Positions 17,609-26,825 of a stretch of 64,000 bases of DNA are shown here, in pieces (the first letter of the stretch is position 1; the number at the start of each line of letters is the position of its first letter). The stretch comes from Antrihabitans cavernicola. GTDB taxonomy: Bacteria > Actinomycetota > Actinomycetes > Mycobacteriales > Mycobacteriaceae. The stretch is from positions 186,001-250,000 of the forward strand of contig NZ_VLNY01000003.1 of NCBI RefSeq assembly GCF_008297975.1, written 5' to 3'. Under the pieces are notes generated by a model. That model saw nothing but the letters and a program-made list of their open reading frames with translations. It was not told where the DNA came from and ran no database searches. Position numbers and translations under genes: made by a program.

Positions 17609-18594
17609 CGTGCGGCGTGCGACCGATCGCCGAGCTGCTGCAGGAACTCCCACGCGTCGGCGACGATGCCGTCGAGATCGGTGTGCTGCGGCCGCCAGCC
17701 CAGCTCGGCGATCGCACGTTCGCTGGACGCGACGAGTACGGCCGGATCGCCCGCCCGCCGCGGCGCGTCCTGTGCGGCGATGGGTCCACCGGTGACACGT
17801 TCACACGCCGAAATCACTTCTCGGACACTGAATCCGGCACCGCTACCGAGGTTGTAGATGCGATGCGTTCCCGGCTGCGATGTCCGCAATGCGAGCAGGT
17901 GCGCCTCCGCGAGGTCGCGGATGTGGATGTAGTCGCGAACTGCGGTGCCGTCCGGTGTCGGCCAATCGGTGCCGAACACCGCGATCTTGTCCCGCTGGCC
18001 CGCTGCGACCTGCAACACGAGGGGAATGAGATGGGTTTCGACGACACGGTTTTCACCGGTTCCGGCATACGCGCCGGCGACATTGAAGTAACGGAGGCTG
18101 GTTGCGCCGAGGCCGTGCGCAACCGTGTACGACGTGATGGCGTGATCGATGGCCAGCTTGGACGCACCGTACGGGTTGGTCGGCCGGGTCGGCGCGTCCT
18201 CGGTGATCGGGGATGACTCGGGTTCGCCGTAGGTGGCGGCGGTCGACGAGAACACCAACCGCGGTGTGCCCGATCGCCGGATCGCCTCGAGCAGGTCGAG
18301 CGTCTTGACGACGTTGCCGTACCAGTACTTCTCGGGCTTCTCCACCGATTCGCCGACCAACGACTGGGCGGCGAAATGCAGCACCCCGTCGAATGCGGGG
18401 GTGCCGCCTTCCCCGAGGATCTCGGCCGCCTTCTCCGCGACATCGCCTTCGACGAACTCGGCGCCCTCGGGAACCGCATCCGCGTTGCCGGTCGACAGGT
18501 CGTCGACGATCACCACGTCGTGGCCGTCTTCGAGCAGCACTTTCGCGCAGCCGCTACCCACGTATCCGGCGCCGCCGGTGACAAGAAGTTTCAC
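17605..18594 (-). CDS. galE: UDP-glucose 4-epimerase
   Basis: A 329-residue extended short-chain dehydrogenase that interconverts UDP-glucose and UDP-galactose, supplying galactose for arabinogalactan. The NAD motif GGAGYVG is at residues 7-13. The catalytic Tyr142 and Lys146 (YGASK) and the SSTAATYG segment are in place. It is immediately downstream of ideR on the same strand (4 bp between stop and start), the order known for dtxR-galE in corynebacteria, so the two are co-transcribed. Confidence 0.95.
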   Translation of the reverse strand: MKLLVTGGAGYVGSGCAKVLLEDGHDVVIVDDLSTGNADAVPEGAEFVEGDVAEKAAEILGEGGTPAFDGVLHFAAQSLVGESVEKPEKYWYGNVVKTLDLLEAIRRSGTPRLVFSSTAATYGEPESSPITEDAPTRPTNPYGASKLAIDHAITSYTVAHGLGATSLRYFNVAGAYAGTGENRVVETHLIPLVLQVAAGQRDKIAVFGTDWPTPDGTAVRDYIHIRDLAEAHLLALRTSQPGTHRIYNLGSGAGFSVREVISACERVTGGPIAAQDAPRRAGDPAVLVASSERAIAELGWRPQHTDLDGIVADAWEFLQQLGDRSHAAR

Positions 18595-18598
18595 TTTC

Positions 18599-19285
18599 TC
18601 AGACCTGCTTCACCTGGACGGCGTGTGCCATTTCTTCGGACAGCTCGAATCCCTCGTGCCCGGGCACCGTGATCAGCACCGAGACCGTCTTGTTCTCGAC
18701 CGTGACGCGAGCATCGGGGACCACGCCGGCCTCCCGCAGTTGCCCGATCACCTCGGGATCGGTCTGAATGTGCTCGGCGAGCCTGCGCACCACCACAGCC
18801 GTCGGCTTACCGACAGGCAGATCACTGAGGCGAACCAGGTTCTCCGGGTTCGTCGACCCGCCTGTGTGTCCCAGCTCGTCCAGTCCGGGAATCGGGTTGC
18901 CGTACGGCGATGTGGTCGGGTGATTCAACACCTCGACAAGGCGACGTTCCACCTCTTCGCTCATGACGTGCTCCCAGCGGCACGCCTCGGCGTGTACCTG
19001 GTCCCACTGCAGCCCGATCACGTCGACCAGCAAACGCTCGGCGAGCCGGTGCTTGCGCATGACGGATACGGCCATGCCGCGACCCTTGTCGGTCAGTTCC
19101 AAGTGCCGATCGCCGGCAACCAGAAGCAGGCCGTCGCGCTCCATACGCGCCACCGTCTGACTGACGGTCGGGCCGCTCTGCTCGAGACGCTCGGCGATCC
19201 GAGCGCGCAGCGGCACCACACCCTCTTCCTCGAGGTCGTAGATGGTCCGGAGATACATCTCCGTGGTGTCGACAAGATCCTTCAC
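18599..19285 (-). CDS. ideR: Iron-dependent regulator IdeR/DtxR
   Basis: A 228-residue DtxR-family metalloregulator that represses iron acquisition when Fe2+ is bound. The N-terminal winged helix ([17 protein letters not shown] onward), the dimerisation/metal domain with Met10, Cys102, Glu105 and His106 (EACRWEHV), and the C-terminal SH3-like domain are all present. The GTG at 19285 gives the normal family length and sits after a GGGG/AAAGG-rich leader; the frame runs 25 codons further upstream but those residues are not family-like. It is divergent from acuC, not adjacent to sigB as in mycobacteria. No classical iron box was spotted in the window. Confidence 0.95.
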   Translation of the reverse strand: MKDLVDTTEMYLRTIYDLEEEGVVPLRARIAERLEQSGPTVSQTVARMERDGLLLVAGDRHLELTDKGRGMAVSVMRKHRLAERLLVDVIGLQWDQVHAEACRWEHVMSEEVERRLVEVLNHPTTSPYGNPIPGLDELGHTGGSTNPENLVRLSDLPVGKPTAVVVRRLAEHIQTDPEVIGQLREAGVVPDARVTVENKTVSVLITVPGHEGFELSEEMAHAVQVKQV

Positions 19286-19421
19286 CCTTTTACACCCCTT
19301 CGTCGGCCATGATGCTACCGGTCGAACCACATGATCGGTGCAGCACACAGCGTGGGGCACGCCGCAGCATCGGTGATCGATCGGGGTGCCCGCCCGCTGT
19401 GTAGTGGAACGTCGTAACCCG

Positions 19422-19435
19422 CGGGAAGCTTCCCG
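19422..19435. promoter_or_regulatory. Palindrome upstream of acuC
   Basis: CGGGAAGCTTCCCG is a perfect 14-bp palindrome. It ends 22 bp before the acuC ATG and covers the expected -35 position of the -10-like TACCGT (19445-19450). It is a candidate operator for the acuC-acetyltransferase operon; the regulator is unknown. Confidence 0.5.
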
Positions 19436-19457
19436 TGAGCCAAGTACCGTGTCCCTT

Positions 19458-20723
19458 ATGACTGCGTCGTCGCGCGCGAATTCGACGCCGATTCACTCCG
19501 GCGGCGATCGTGTTGTCGTGTGGAGCCCGGACTATCTCGGCTACACCTGGGCACGCGGACACCCGATGAACCCGCAGCGCCTCGACCTCACGATGGCGCT
19601 CGCGCGATCCATCGGGCTACTCGACGGCATCGAGATCGTCGAGCCGGCGAGTGCCGCCGAATCCGAACTGCTGCGGATCCACACACCCGCCTACATCGAG
19701 GCCGTCAAGAACGCGGGAACCTCCACTGTCGTCGATGCCGTGGACCCTCCGTTCGGGCTGGGCTCCGCCGACAATCCGATCTTTCCCCGAATGCACGAGG
19801 CCGCATCGGTCATCGCCGGCGGAACGCTGAGTGCAGCGCGCGAGATCGCCGCCGGACGAACCCGTCGCGCGGTCAGCATCGGCGGCGGTATGCATCACGC
19901 GATGGCCGGTGCGGCATCAGGATTCTGCGTCTACAACGACGTCGCCATCGCCATCTCGTGGCTGTTGGACAACGGCTACGACCGGATTGCCTACATCGAT
20001 GTCGACGTCCACCACGGCGACGGCGTGCAGCGAGCGTTCGCCCACGATCCACGGGTGTTGACGGTGTCGATCCACCAGCATCCGGCGACGTTGTGGCCGA
20101 GCACGGGGTGGTCGAGCGAGATCGGTGAAGGAGCTGCCGAAGGAACGGCGATCAACCTGGCCGTCATGCCGGGGACCGTCGACGCAGTCTGGTTGCGCGG
20201 TTTCCACGCCGTGGTGCCGGGAGCGATCGAGGCGTTCCGGCCACAGATCGTGGTGAGTCAATGCGGCGTCGACACCCATCGCGAAGATCCGCTCGCGGAT
20301 CTGGCATTGACCGTCGACGGCCAGCGTGCCGCGTTCCTCGCGATGCGCGATCTCGCCGACCGGTACGCGGAAGGGCGTTGGCTCGCAGTCGGTGGCGGTG
20401 GATACGGTCTGGTCAGAGTGGTGCCCAGAGCATGGACACACTTGATCGCGGCTGCGCTCGATCGCGAGATCGACCCCGAGTCGGCGATACCGGAGTCCTG
20501 GCAGGAACGAGCGCGCGCCTTCGCGCCCGGGGTGAGCATTCCGACCACGATGGGAGACGGCGGCAACGTGAACTACCAACGGTGGGACGGTCCAGGCGGC
20601 ACACCCGAAACCCATTCGCCTGCCGTCGACAACGCGCTGCGACGGCTCGACACCTCGATACTCGCGACCCGACGCGCCGTGTTCCCGCTACTCGGCCTCG
20701 ATGCGGACGATCCGCGTGACTGA
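19458..20723 (+). CDS. acuC: AcuC-type histone-deacetylase-family deacetylase
   Basis: A 421-residue class I/II HDAC-fold hydrolase. The active-site His146-His147 pair lies in IGGGMHHAM. The zinc ligands Asp183 and His185 lie in DVDVHHGDG, and a later QCGVDTH supplies the third Asp. AcuC in Bacillus and actinobacteria removes acetyl groups from lysines of acetyl-CoA synthetase. The ATG at 19458 has no ribosome-binding site, but a TACCGT -10 element ends 7 nt before it, suggesting leaderless expression. The gene overlaps the GNAT/acyl-CoA-synthetase fusion by 23 bp, which makes a plausible writer/eraser operon. Confidence 0.9.
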   Translation: MTASSRANSTPIHSGGDRVVVWSPDYLGYTWARGHPMNPQRLDLTMALARSIGLLDGIEIVEPASAAESELLRIHTPAYIEAVKNAGTSTVVDAVDPPFGLGSADNPIFPRMHEAASVIAGGTLSAAREIAAGRTRRAVSIGGGMHHAMAGAASGFCVYNDVAIAISWLLDNGYDRIAYIDVDVHHGDGVQRAFAHDPRVLTVSIHQHPATLWPSTGWSSEIGEGAAEGTAINLAVMPGTVDAVWLRGFHAVVPGAIEAFRPQIVVSQCGVDTHREDPLADLALTVDGQRAAFLAMRDLADRYAEGRWLAVGGGGYGLVRVVPRAWTHLIAAALDREIDPESAIPESWQERARAFAPGVSIPTTMGDGGNVNYQRWDGPGGTPETHSPAVDNALRRLDTSILATRRAVFPLLGLDADDPRD

Positions 20724-23412
20724 CGCGCCGAATCGAGTGGACTTTCCGGAGCACTGGCGTGCAGATGTACTCGCGTCCGACGGTGGAGTCGTCACATTGC
20801 GGCCGATCATGCCGTCGGATGCCGAGCGGGTCGTCGCGTTCCACGGTGGGTTGTCCGAGCGCACCCGATACCTGCGCTACTTCGGCCCGTATCCCACGAT
20901 GTCGCCGCGCGACGTCGAGCACACCACCAACGTCGACCACCGCAATCGGGTCGCGCTCGTCGCCGTACTCGGTGATCAGATCATCGCGATCGGGCTCTAC
21001 GAACGGCTCTCCGACGCGGGCGGCAACGCCGTCGAACCCGACGACGCTGCACCAGGACGCTCGGCGGAAGTGGCGTTCGTCGTCGCCGACGATCACCAGG
21101 GGCGCGGTCTCGGCTCCATTCTGCTCGAGCACCTCGCCGGTGCTGCCGCGGAGAACGGTATCGAGGTCTTCGTCGCCGAAGTACTGACGCAGAACCGCGG
21201 AATGCTGACCGTGTTCAAGGAAGCCGGCTATCAGATTCGCCGGACCATGGACGGCTCGGTCCTGCACCTCGAGTTTGCCATCGACCCGACGGAAGCCTTG
21301 ACCTCCGTGCGTAATTCGCGTGAGCGAGCCTCGGAGGCGCGCAGCGTGCGTAACCTGCTGTCGCCACGATCGATCGCGGTGATCGGCGCGTCGGGGGAGT
21401 CCGGCAAGGTCGGCAACGCGGTGCTGGTCAATCTGCTGCGAGGCGAGTTCACCGGCCCGGTGTTTCCGGTGAACTCGTCGCATCGGTCGGTCAGAGGGGT
21501 CCGCGCATATGCGACGGTGCGCGAGATTCCCGACGACGTCGACCTGGCGGTGATCGCTGTCCCCGCCGGCTCCATCGACTCCGTTCTCGACGACTGTCTG
21601 GCCAAGGGTGTCAAAGGTCTCGTCGTCCTGTCGGCGGGTTTCGGCGAAACGGGCAGCGCCGGATTCGCCGCGGAACGCAAGCTGGTGCACGAAGCGCGGG
21701 GCCACGGCATGCGGGTTGTCGGCCCTAACGCTCTCGGTATCGCCAACAACGATCCAGCGGTGGCATTGAACGCTACGCTCGCGCCGATCCTGCCCGAGCG
21801 TGGGCGGATCGGGTTCTTCTGCCAGTCGGGCCCTCTCGGTGCCGCGATCCTCGCCGAAGCCGCGACCCGCGGACTCGGTCTGTCTACGTTCGTCTCCGCA
21901 GGCAACCGCGCAGATCTGTCGGGCAACGACCTTCTGCAGTACTGGGATTCGGACTCCGACACCGACGTGGTGCTGCTGTATCTGGAGAGTGTCGGCAACC
22001 CGCGCAAGTTCTCGCGGCTGGCACGCCGAGTGGCGCGGACCAAGCCGATCGTCGCCGTGCGCAGCGGACGCAACGGCACACCGCAGGCGGCGGTGGGCGA
22101 GGCGGCCAGCGATATCGACAACTCCATCGTGCGCGACCTGTTCCGCCAAGCAGGCGTGATCCAGGTGGATTCCATCTCCCAGCTCTTCGATTGCGCTGCA
22201 CTGCTTGCCTATCAGCCGTTGCCTGCCGGTCCGCGGCTCGGAATCGTCGGCAACAGTTCCGCTTTGGCATGGTTGGCGGTCGACGCCGCGCAGAGCGAGG
22301 GACTCGACGTCGCCGAACCGGTCAACCTGGGGCCGAGCGCAACGCCGGAGGACTTCGCCAAGGCGCTGCGCAAGGCGTTGAAGTCACCGGACATCGATTC
22401 GGTGATCGTGGTGGTTGCTCCGCCCGTTGCCGTGCCGATGACGCCGTTCGCGGACGCGCTGCTGTCGGTCGTGCGCGTGGACGGTAAGCCGATCGTCACG
22501 ACTTTCCTTGCAAACGAGGGCATTCCGGACGACCTCGCAATCGTCGGTCCGGACGGCAAACCGGGGCGTGGCTCCATCCCGTCGTACCCGGATCCGGAGC
22601 GGGCGGCGCACGCACTCGGCCGGGTGTGGCGCTACGCCGACTGGCGCAGCAGGCCGGCGTCGCAGGTGAGCAGGCCGGACGGAATGGATGTCGACTGCGC
22701 GCGAAGTTACGTGTCGAAGTGGCTGGCCGATGCACCGGAAGGGCGGTGGCTCAACGACATCGAGGTGGTGCAGATCCTGTCCTGCTACGGCATCGACATC
22801 GTCGACTTTCGAGAAGTCACCACCGCTGACGAGGCAGTCGATGCCGCTGGTTCGATCGGCTACCCGGTCGCGGCGAAGGCGACCGGTGAAATATGGCGCA
22901 ACAGAGCGGATCTCAGCGGCGTCCGGCTCGACCTCGCCGGACCCGACGCTGTTGCCGTGGCCTATCACGATCTGGCAGCGGTCTCGGGTCAGCCGCTGCT
23001 GCACATCCAGCGGATGGCGACCAAGGGCATCGGGTGCGTGGTTCGCGTGCAGGACGATCCGTCGTTCGGCTCGGTCATCTCGTTCGGTCTCTCCGGCACG
23101 ATCCTCGATTTGCTGGGCGATCGTGCTTACCGTGCGCTTCCGCTGACGGAGGACGAGGCGACCGAACTGATCGATGCGCCCCGCGCGGCACCGTTGCTGT
23201 CGGGCTATCAGTCGGCGCAACCGGTGAACAAAGACGCTCTGACCGAGTTGGTGCAACGGATCTCGGCCCTTTGCGACGACCTGCCCGAGGTTCGCGAATT
23301 GTTCTGCGAGCCGGTGCTCGCATCGGGCGCAACCGCCGAGGTGTTGTATTCACGGCTGCGCATCGGACCTGAGCCCAGCCGTGTCGATCTGGGTCCACGC
23401 CGCCTCAGCTGA
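20701..23412 (+). CDS. GNAT acetyltransferase fused to NDP-forming acyl-CoA-synthetase-like domains (Pat-like)
   Basis: A 903-residue multidomain protein. A GNAT acetyltransferase domain occupies about residues 25-200 with the acetyl-CoA loop HQGRGLG near residue 136. A CoA-binding Rossmann domain (SIAVIGASGESGKVGN) starts near 220, a succinyl-CoA-ligase-like domain follows, and an ATP-grasp domain covers roughly 690-890. The catalytic SHTGA-type histidine segment of true NDP-forming synthetases is replaced here by QAAVGEAASDID, so the synthetase half is probably non-catalytic and regulatory, as described for Pat lysine acetyltransferases. The likely role is acylation of acyl-CoA synthetases, opposed by the adjacent AcuC. 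GTG at 20716 is an alternative start. Confidence 0.85.
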   Translation: MRTIRVTDAPNRVDFPEHWRADVLASDGGVVTLRPIMPSDAERVVAFHGGLSERTRYLRYFGPYPTMSPRDVEHTTNVDHRNRVALVAVLGDQIIAIGLYERLSDAGGNAVEPDDAAPGRSAEVAFVVADDHQGRGLGSILLEHLAGAAAENGIEVFVAEVLTQNRGMLTVFKEAGYQIRRTMDGSVLHLEFAIDPTEALTSVRNSRERASEARSVRNLLSPRSIAVIGASGESGKVGNAVLVNLLRGEFTGPVFPVNSSHRSVRGVRAYATVREIPDDVDLAVIAVPAGSIDSVLDDCLAKGVKGLVVLSAGFGETGSAGFAAERKLVHEARGHGMRVVGPNALGIANNDPAVALNATLAPILPERGRIGFFCQSGPLGAAILAEAATRGLGLSTFVSAGNRADLSGNDLLQYWDSDSDTDVVLLYLESVGNPRKFSRLARRVARTKPIVAVRSGRNGTPQAAVGEAASDIDNSIVRDLFRQAGVIQVDSISQLFDCAALLAYQPLPAGPRLGIVGNSSALAWLAVDAAQSEGLDVAEPVNLGPSATPEDFAKALRKALKSPDIDSVIVVVAPPVAVPMTPFADALLSVVRVDGKPIVTTFLANEGIPDDLAIVGPDGKPGRGSIPSYPDPERAAHALGRVWRYADWRSRPASQVSRPDGMDVDCARSYVSKWLADAPEGRWLNDIEVVQILSCYGIDIVDFREVTTADEAVDAAGSIGYPVAAKATGEIWRNRADLSGVRLDLAGPDAVAVAYHDLAAVSGQPLLHIQRMATKGIGCVVRVQDDPSFGSVISFGLSGTILDLLGDRAYRALPLTEDEATELIDAPRAAPLLSGYQSAQPVNKDALTELVQRISALCDDLPEVRELFCEPVLASGATAEVLYSRLRIGPEPSRVDLGPRRLS

Positions 23413-23421
23413 CGTGAGCGA

Positions 23422-23461
23422 GGGGTTCCCTCACTGCCGAAAACGGCGTGCAGGGGTCCCC
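23422..23461. terminator. Hairpin between the acetyltransferase and sigB genes
   Basis: A long imperfect stem runs from GGGGTTCCCTCACTGCCG to CGGCGTGCAGGGGTCCCC around an AAAA loop, right after the stop at 23412. It lies between convergent genes and is probably a bidirectional terminator, without a T tract. It shares the CTCAC-NN-CCGAAAAC core with the hairpin at 5773-5812. Confidence 0.55.
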
Positions 23462-23603
23462 CGACTCACGCTCGTGGGCAACCGGACACAGAAAAGCGCG
23501 CCGGTCGAACCGGGCAGATCCCTGAGGGGAGGACTCTGCCGATCCGACCGACGCGAGGGGGTGAATCGTCGGCGACCGTGGTCTACCGCCGCTTCACCGG
23601 TTT

Positions 23604-24572
23604 CTAGCTTGCGTAGGAGCGAAGCCGCTCGGCGCGATCACCCTTGCGGAGCTTGCCCATCACTTCACGTTCGATCTGACGCACGCGTTCGCGCGACAGT
23701 CCGAACAGCTTGCCGATCTGGTCGAGGGTGCGCGGCTGACCGTCGTCGAGGCCGAAGCGCAACCGGATGACCTGCTGCTCGCGCTCGTCCAGCGTGGCGA
23801 GCACGCTGCGCACATCGCTGTGCAGCAATCCTGCGATCACGGCACTTTCCGCCGACGTCGCCTCGGAATCCTCGATGAAGTCGCCCAGCGGTGCCTCTTC
23901 GTCGTTGCCGACCGGCATATCGAGACTTACCGGGTCGCGGCTGTGATCGAGCAGGTCGGCGATCTTGTGAACAGGAATACCCGATTCACTCGCCAACTCG
24001 TCGTCGGTGGCCTCGCGACCCAACTGCTGATGCAGCTCGCGCTTGATGCGGGCGAGCTTGTTGACCTGCTCCACCAGGTGCACTGGGAGCCGGATGGTGC
24101 GGCTCTGATCGGCCATGCCGCGGGTGATGGCCTGCCGGATCCACCAGGTTGCGTAGGTGGAGAACTTGAAGCCCTTCGCGTAGTCGAATTTCTCCATCGC
24201 GCGGATGAGTCCGAGGTTGCCTTCCTGGATCAGGTCGAGCAGCGGCATGCCGCGGCCGGTGTAGCGCTTCGCGAGGGAGACGACGAGACGGAGGTTGGCT
24301 TCCAGCAGGTGTGCACGGGCCGATCGACCCTCGCGAACCACGATGGCGAGGTCGCGCTTCTTCGCAGCCGTCAGACGCTTCGCGTTCTGCAGCACATGCT
24401 GGGCGTAGAGGCCAGCCTCGATGCGCTTGGCCAAATCGACCTCTTCGACAGCGGTCAGCAGAGCCGTCTTTCCGATTCCATTGAGGTACACGCGTACCAG
24501 ATCGGCGGCTGGGCTCTGAGCGTCGAGATCGGCATTGCTGGCGCGCAAACGAGTGGTGCTGGGGCTGGTCAT
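23604..24572 (-). CDS. sigB: RNA polymerase sigma factor SigB (principal-like)
   Basis: A 322-residue group 2 sigma-70 factor. Region 1.2 ([21 protein letters not shown]-like), region 2 ([21 protein letters not shown], then [14 protein letters not shown]), region 3 and region 4 with the HTH ([20 protein letters not shown]) are all intact. It lacks the long Lys/Ala-rich N-terminus of SigA at 41335-42696. SigB is the general stress and stationary-phase sigma factor of mycobacteria and corynebacteria. A GGGAGG site precedes the ATG. A GGGAAC-N17-CGTT promoter upstream shows that it is likely under an extracytoplasmic-function sigma factor. Confidence 0.95.
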   Translation of the reverse strand: MTSPSTTRLRASNADLDAQSPAADLVRVYLNGIGKTALLTAVEEVDLAKRIEAGLYAQHVLQNAKRLTAAKKRDLAIVVREGRSARAHLLEANLRLVVSLAKRYTGRGMPLLDLIQEGNLGLIRAMEKFDYAKGFKFSTYATWWIRQAITRGMADQSRTIRLPVHLVEQVNKLARIKRELHQQLGREATDDELASESGIPVHKIADLLDHSRDPVSLDMPVGNDEEAPLGDFIEDSEATSAESAVIAGLLHSDVRSVLATLDEREQQVIRLRFGLDDGQPRTLDQIGKLFGLSRERVRQIEREVMGKLRKGDRAERLRSYAS

Positions 24573-24608
24573 GCTTGCCTCCCTGATCGGTGGTCTCTCA
24601 TGAAGTTC

Positions 24609-24635
24609 AACGGCTCCACGCGAAAGAAAGTTCCC
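24609..24635 (-). promoter_or_regulatory. SigE/SigH-type promoter of sigB
   Basis: On the minus strand GGGAAC (24635-24630) is followed by exactly 17 bases and then CGTT (24612-24609). This matches the ECF sigma-E/sigma-H consensus (GGAAC, 16-18 bp, CGTT). It lies about 40 bp before the sigB start codon. The M. tuberculosis sigB promoter is read by SigE, SigH and SigL. Confidence 0.75.
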
Positions 24636-24742
24636 GTTCCACTGCGTTGCAAACCCTCTCGAGCAGCGGTTTTTCGCTCAGCGTCCTGAGAAGTTGCTGA
24701 GAACTGAAAAGATTTGCCAGTGACCGGGAACCCGGGCCGATC

Positions 24743-26230
24743 TCAGGCGGGCAGCACCAAACCGTGCCGCACCAACGACGTGACCAGGGCGGCTGCCGCG
24801 GTGGTCAGTTCGGTGGTGACGGCCTCGCCGTGGGCGGCGGCCAACAGTTCGACCAATTCGGACAACACCAGACCGTCCGCGCGCATTCCGCCGACCAATG
24901 CGATGGCCAGATCGTCGACCTCGTGTTGCCATGCGGGCCCACTGCCGCGGTGCAATCGGGCGACCACCTGCTGCCAGCCCTCCTCGCCGGGTCGGTAGAC
25001 GCGTTCAAGCGCGGTGGTGGGTTCGATGCGGAACCGGGCATCGACGACGTCGTGCTCGCGCAGCCACTCCGATCGCGCGAAGTAGGCGATGGCCTCGGGG
25101 CCCAGCGGGTCGGCGAAACCGTGCGACAGATCCTCGGCTAATACCTCGGTGGGACCGTCGATTTTGCGGAGGTAGACGAAGCCGAACCCGATGCCGACCA
25201 CATCGGCACCATCGAGGTGATCGAGCCACTGTTCGGCGCGCAGCTGAGTCTCGTGGTCGCGCGGATCCAGGCCACCGTCACGCAGCCAGGTGCCGACGTA
25301 CAACGCCGGGTCGGCGACGTCGCGCTGGACGAACCAGGCGTCGATGCCGTGATCGGGAAGCCAGGATGCGACCCGATGGCGCCAGTCCTGCCCGTCGACG
25401 TGCAACCAGGACGCGAGCAATGCAGCGGTTCCACCGGCGTTGAGCAGGTCGGGTACGCCGGACACCACCAGCTCGCTCGCGCCGTCCAAATCGAGACCCG
25501 AGTCGCGATACGAGTGGTCGACCGCGGCCGATCCGACGACGAACGGGGGATTGGCGACCACCCGATCGAACGTGCGATCCGCCACCGGCTCGAACCACGA
25601 CCCCTGGACCACCTCGATGTCGAGACCGTTCAGCGCCGCCGTCGCAGCCGCGAGCCGCACCGATCGCGGGTTGACGTCGGTAGCGGTGATGCTGCGCGCA
25701 AATCCCGCGCAGTGCACTGCCTGGATGCCGCAGCCGGTGCCGAGATCGAGCAGCGTGTCGACGGGGTCCGTCGGGATGGCTTGGAGCAGCGACAACGACG
25801 CCTGCCCGACGCCGATGACGTGGTCGGCGTCGACCGGTCGTGGTCGGATGCTGCCGTCGAGGTCGGACAGAATCCAGCGGTTTCCAGCGCCGGTATCGAG
25901 CGGACGGAGATCGAGGCCTGCTCGGACCCCATCACCGTCGGGCTCCAGCAGTCCCGCGGCCAGCGCGCGGTCCAGGTCGAGCGGGTGCAACGCAGCGGCC
26001 ACATCGGCGCGAGAGCAGGTGTCGGCCAACAGGAACAGCCTGATCAAGGTGCCGAGATCGCCGGCGTCGCGCGCGGCTCGGCGCACCGGAACCGGCTCGG
26101 ACCTGCCCAGTGCGGAATGCGCATCCGCGCCGAGTGTTTCGAGCAGGGTGTCCGCGTCGTATCGGCACCGAATCAGGGCTTCGCGGAGATCGTCACACAG
26201 GGCTATCAGGTCCGACGCGCTCTGCTCCAT
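24743..26230 (-). CDS. Class I SAM-dependent methyltransferase (NPPF type)
   Basis: A 495-residue three-part protein. An N-terminal helical domain covers about residues 1-130. The methyltransferase core has the SAM motif DLGTGCGIQ at 162-170, DVNPRS at 185-190 and the catalytic NPPF at 227-230. A C-terminal helical region follows. The NPPF/Y motif is found in enzymes that methylate a planar nitrogen, such as Gln or nucleobase amino groups, and is related to RsmC/HemK-type enzymes. The order of domains matches the actinobacterial DUF7059-methyltransferase-DUF7782 proteins as I recall them. The substrate is unknown. Its start lies inside the tetR 3' end (38-bp overlap), so it is probably co-transcribed with that regulator. 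Confidence 0.8.
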   Translation of the reverse strand: MEQSASDLIALCDDLREALIRCRYDADTLLETLGADAHSALGRSEPVPVRRAARDAGDLGTLIRLFLLADTCSRADVAAALHPLDLDRALAAGLLEPDGDGVRAGLDLRPLDTGAGNRWILSDLDGSIRPRPVDADHVIGVGQASLSLLQAIPTDPVDTLLDLGTGCGIQAVHCAGFARSITATDVNPRSVRLAAATAALNGLDIEVVQGSWFEPVADRTFDRVVANPPFVVGSAAVDHSYRDSGLDLDGASELVVSGVPDLLNAGGTAALLASWLHVDGQDWRHRVASWLPDHGIDAWFVQRDVADPALYVGTWLRDGGLDPRDHETQLRAEQWLDHLDGADVVGIGFGFVYLRKIDGPTEVLAEDLSHGFADPLGPEAIAYFARSEWLREHDVVDARFRIEPTTALERVYRPGEEGWQQVVARLHRGSGPAWQHEVDDLAIALVGGMRADGLVLSELVELLAAAHGEAVTTELTTAAAALVTSLVRHGLVLPA

Positions 26231-26813
26231 GGTGGTGATTGTGGCCCATCGTGGCCAGTACCTGGTCGACCAGCAGCCGTGCGGCGCGGTCGGTGCGGTC
26301 GATGTCGTCGGTGAGGAAGCGGTCGAGCATGATGCCGCGCATTCCGGAGATCAGCACGGTTGCCGTCGCGATCGGATCGGCAGGCGGATCGTCGAGTCGG
26401 TGCAGCACGGCGGCGAGTTCAGTGACCAACACCGCGACGGCATCGATGACGTATTCGGCAAAGGGTCCGTGCTTCTCGACGCAGGCGGCACCCATGACTT
26501 GGAGTAGAACCCTTGTGCTGGTGGATGTTTCACCGTCCGTCAGCGAGCTCCCCATGTGCTGGAGTCGCCAGCGCAATCCGTCGGCGTCGGTCACGTCGGC
26601 GAAGAGGGACGAAATGTCCGGGCGATGCGTGGTCAGCGCCTGGATCAACAACTCTTCCTTGGTGCCGAAGTAGTAGATGAGCATGCGTGAGCTGGTGCCG
26701 AGTTCGGCAGCCAGCGGGCGCAGCGAGAGGTCGGTGAGGCCATGGGTGCCGATGTAGCGCACGGTTCCTGCCAGCAGTTCCGCACGCCTGTCGTGATCAA
26801 GTGGTCGAGCCAT
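26193..26813 (-). CDS. TetR-family transcriptional regulator
   Basis: A 206-residue TetR regulator. The N-terminal HTH covers residues about 10-55 ([20 protein letters not shown] with FGTKEELL). The C-terminal domain is ligand-binding and helical, and it ends in a His-rich segment (MGHNHHHG). It is divergent from the ketoacyl-synthase gene, and the 39-bp gap plus the first codons of that gene contain a perfect 13-bp inverted repeat. It has no ribosome-binding site; TACAGT (26825-26820 on the minus strand) lies 6 nt before the ATG, so the transcript may be leaderless. It probably represses itself and the synthase; the ligand could be an acyl-CoA. Confidence 0.9.
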   Translation of the reverse strand: MARPLDHDRRAELLAGTVRYIGTHGLTDLSLRPLAAELGTSSRMLIYYFGTKEELLIQALTTHRPDISSLFADVTDADGLRWRLQHMGSSLTDGETSTSTRVLLQVMGAACVEKHGPFAEYVIDAVAVLVTELAAVLHRLDDPPADPIATATVLISGMRGIMLDRFLTDDIDRTDRAARLLVDQVLATMGHNHHHGAERVGPDSPV

Positions 26814-26825
26814 GGATTGACTGTA

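Noticed and set aside
18599-19457. An iron box for IdeR autoregulation
   Set aside because: No sequence resembling the 19-bp TTAGGTTAGGCTAACCTAA consensus was seen in the ideR upstream region.
20413-22149. 578-codon minus-strand frame opposite the acuC/acetyltransferase genes
   Set aside because: It runs antisense to a well-supported multidomain gene and shows no recognisable domain.
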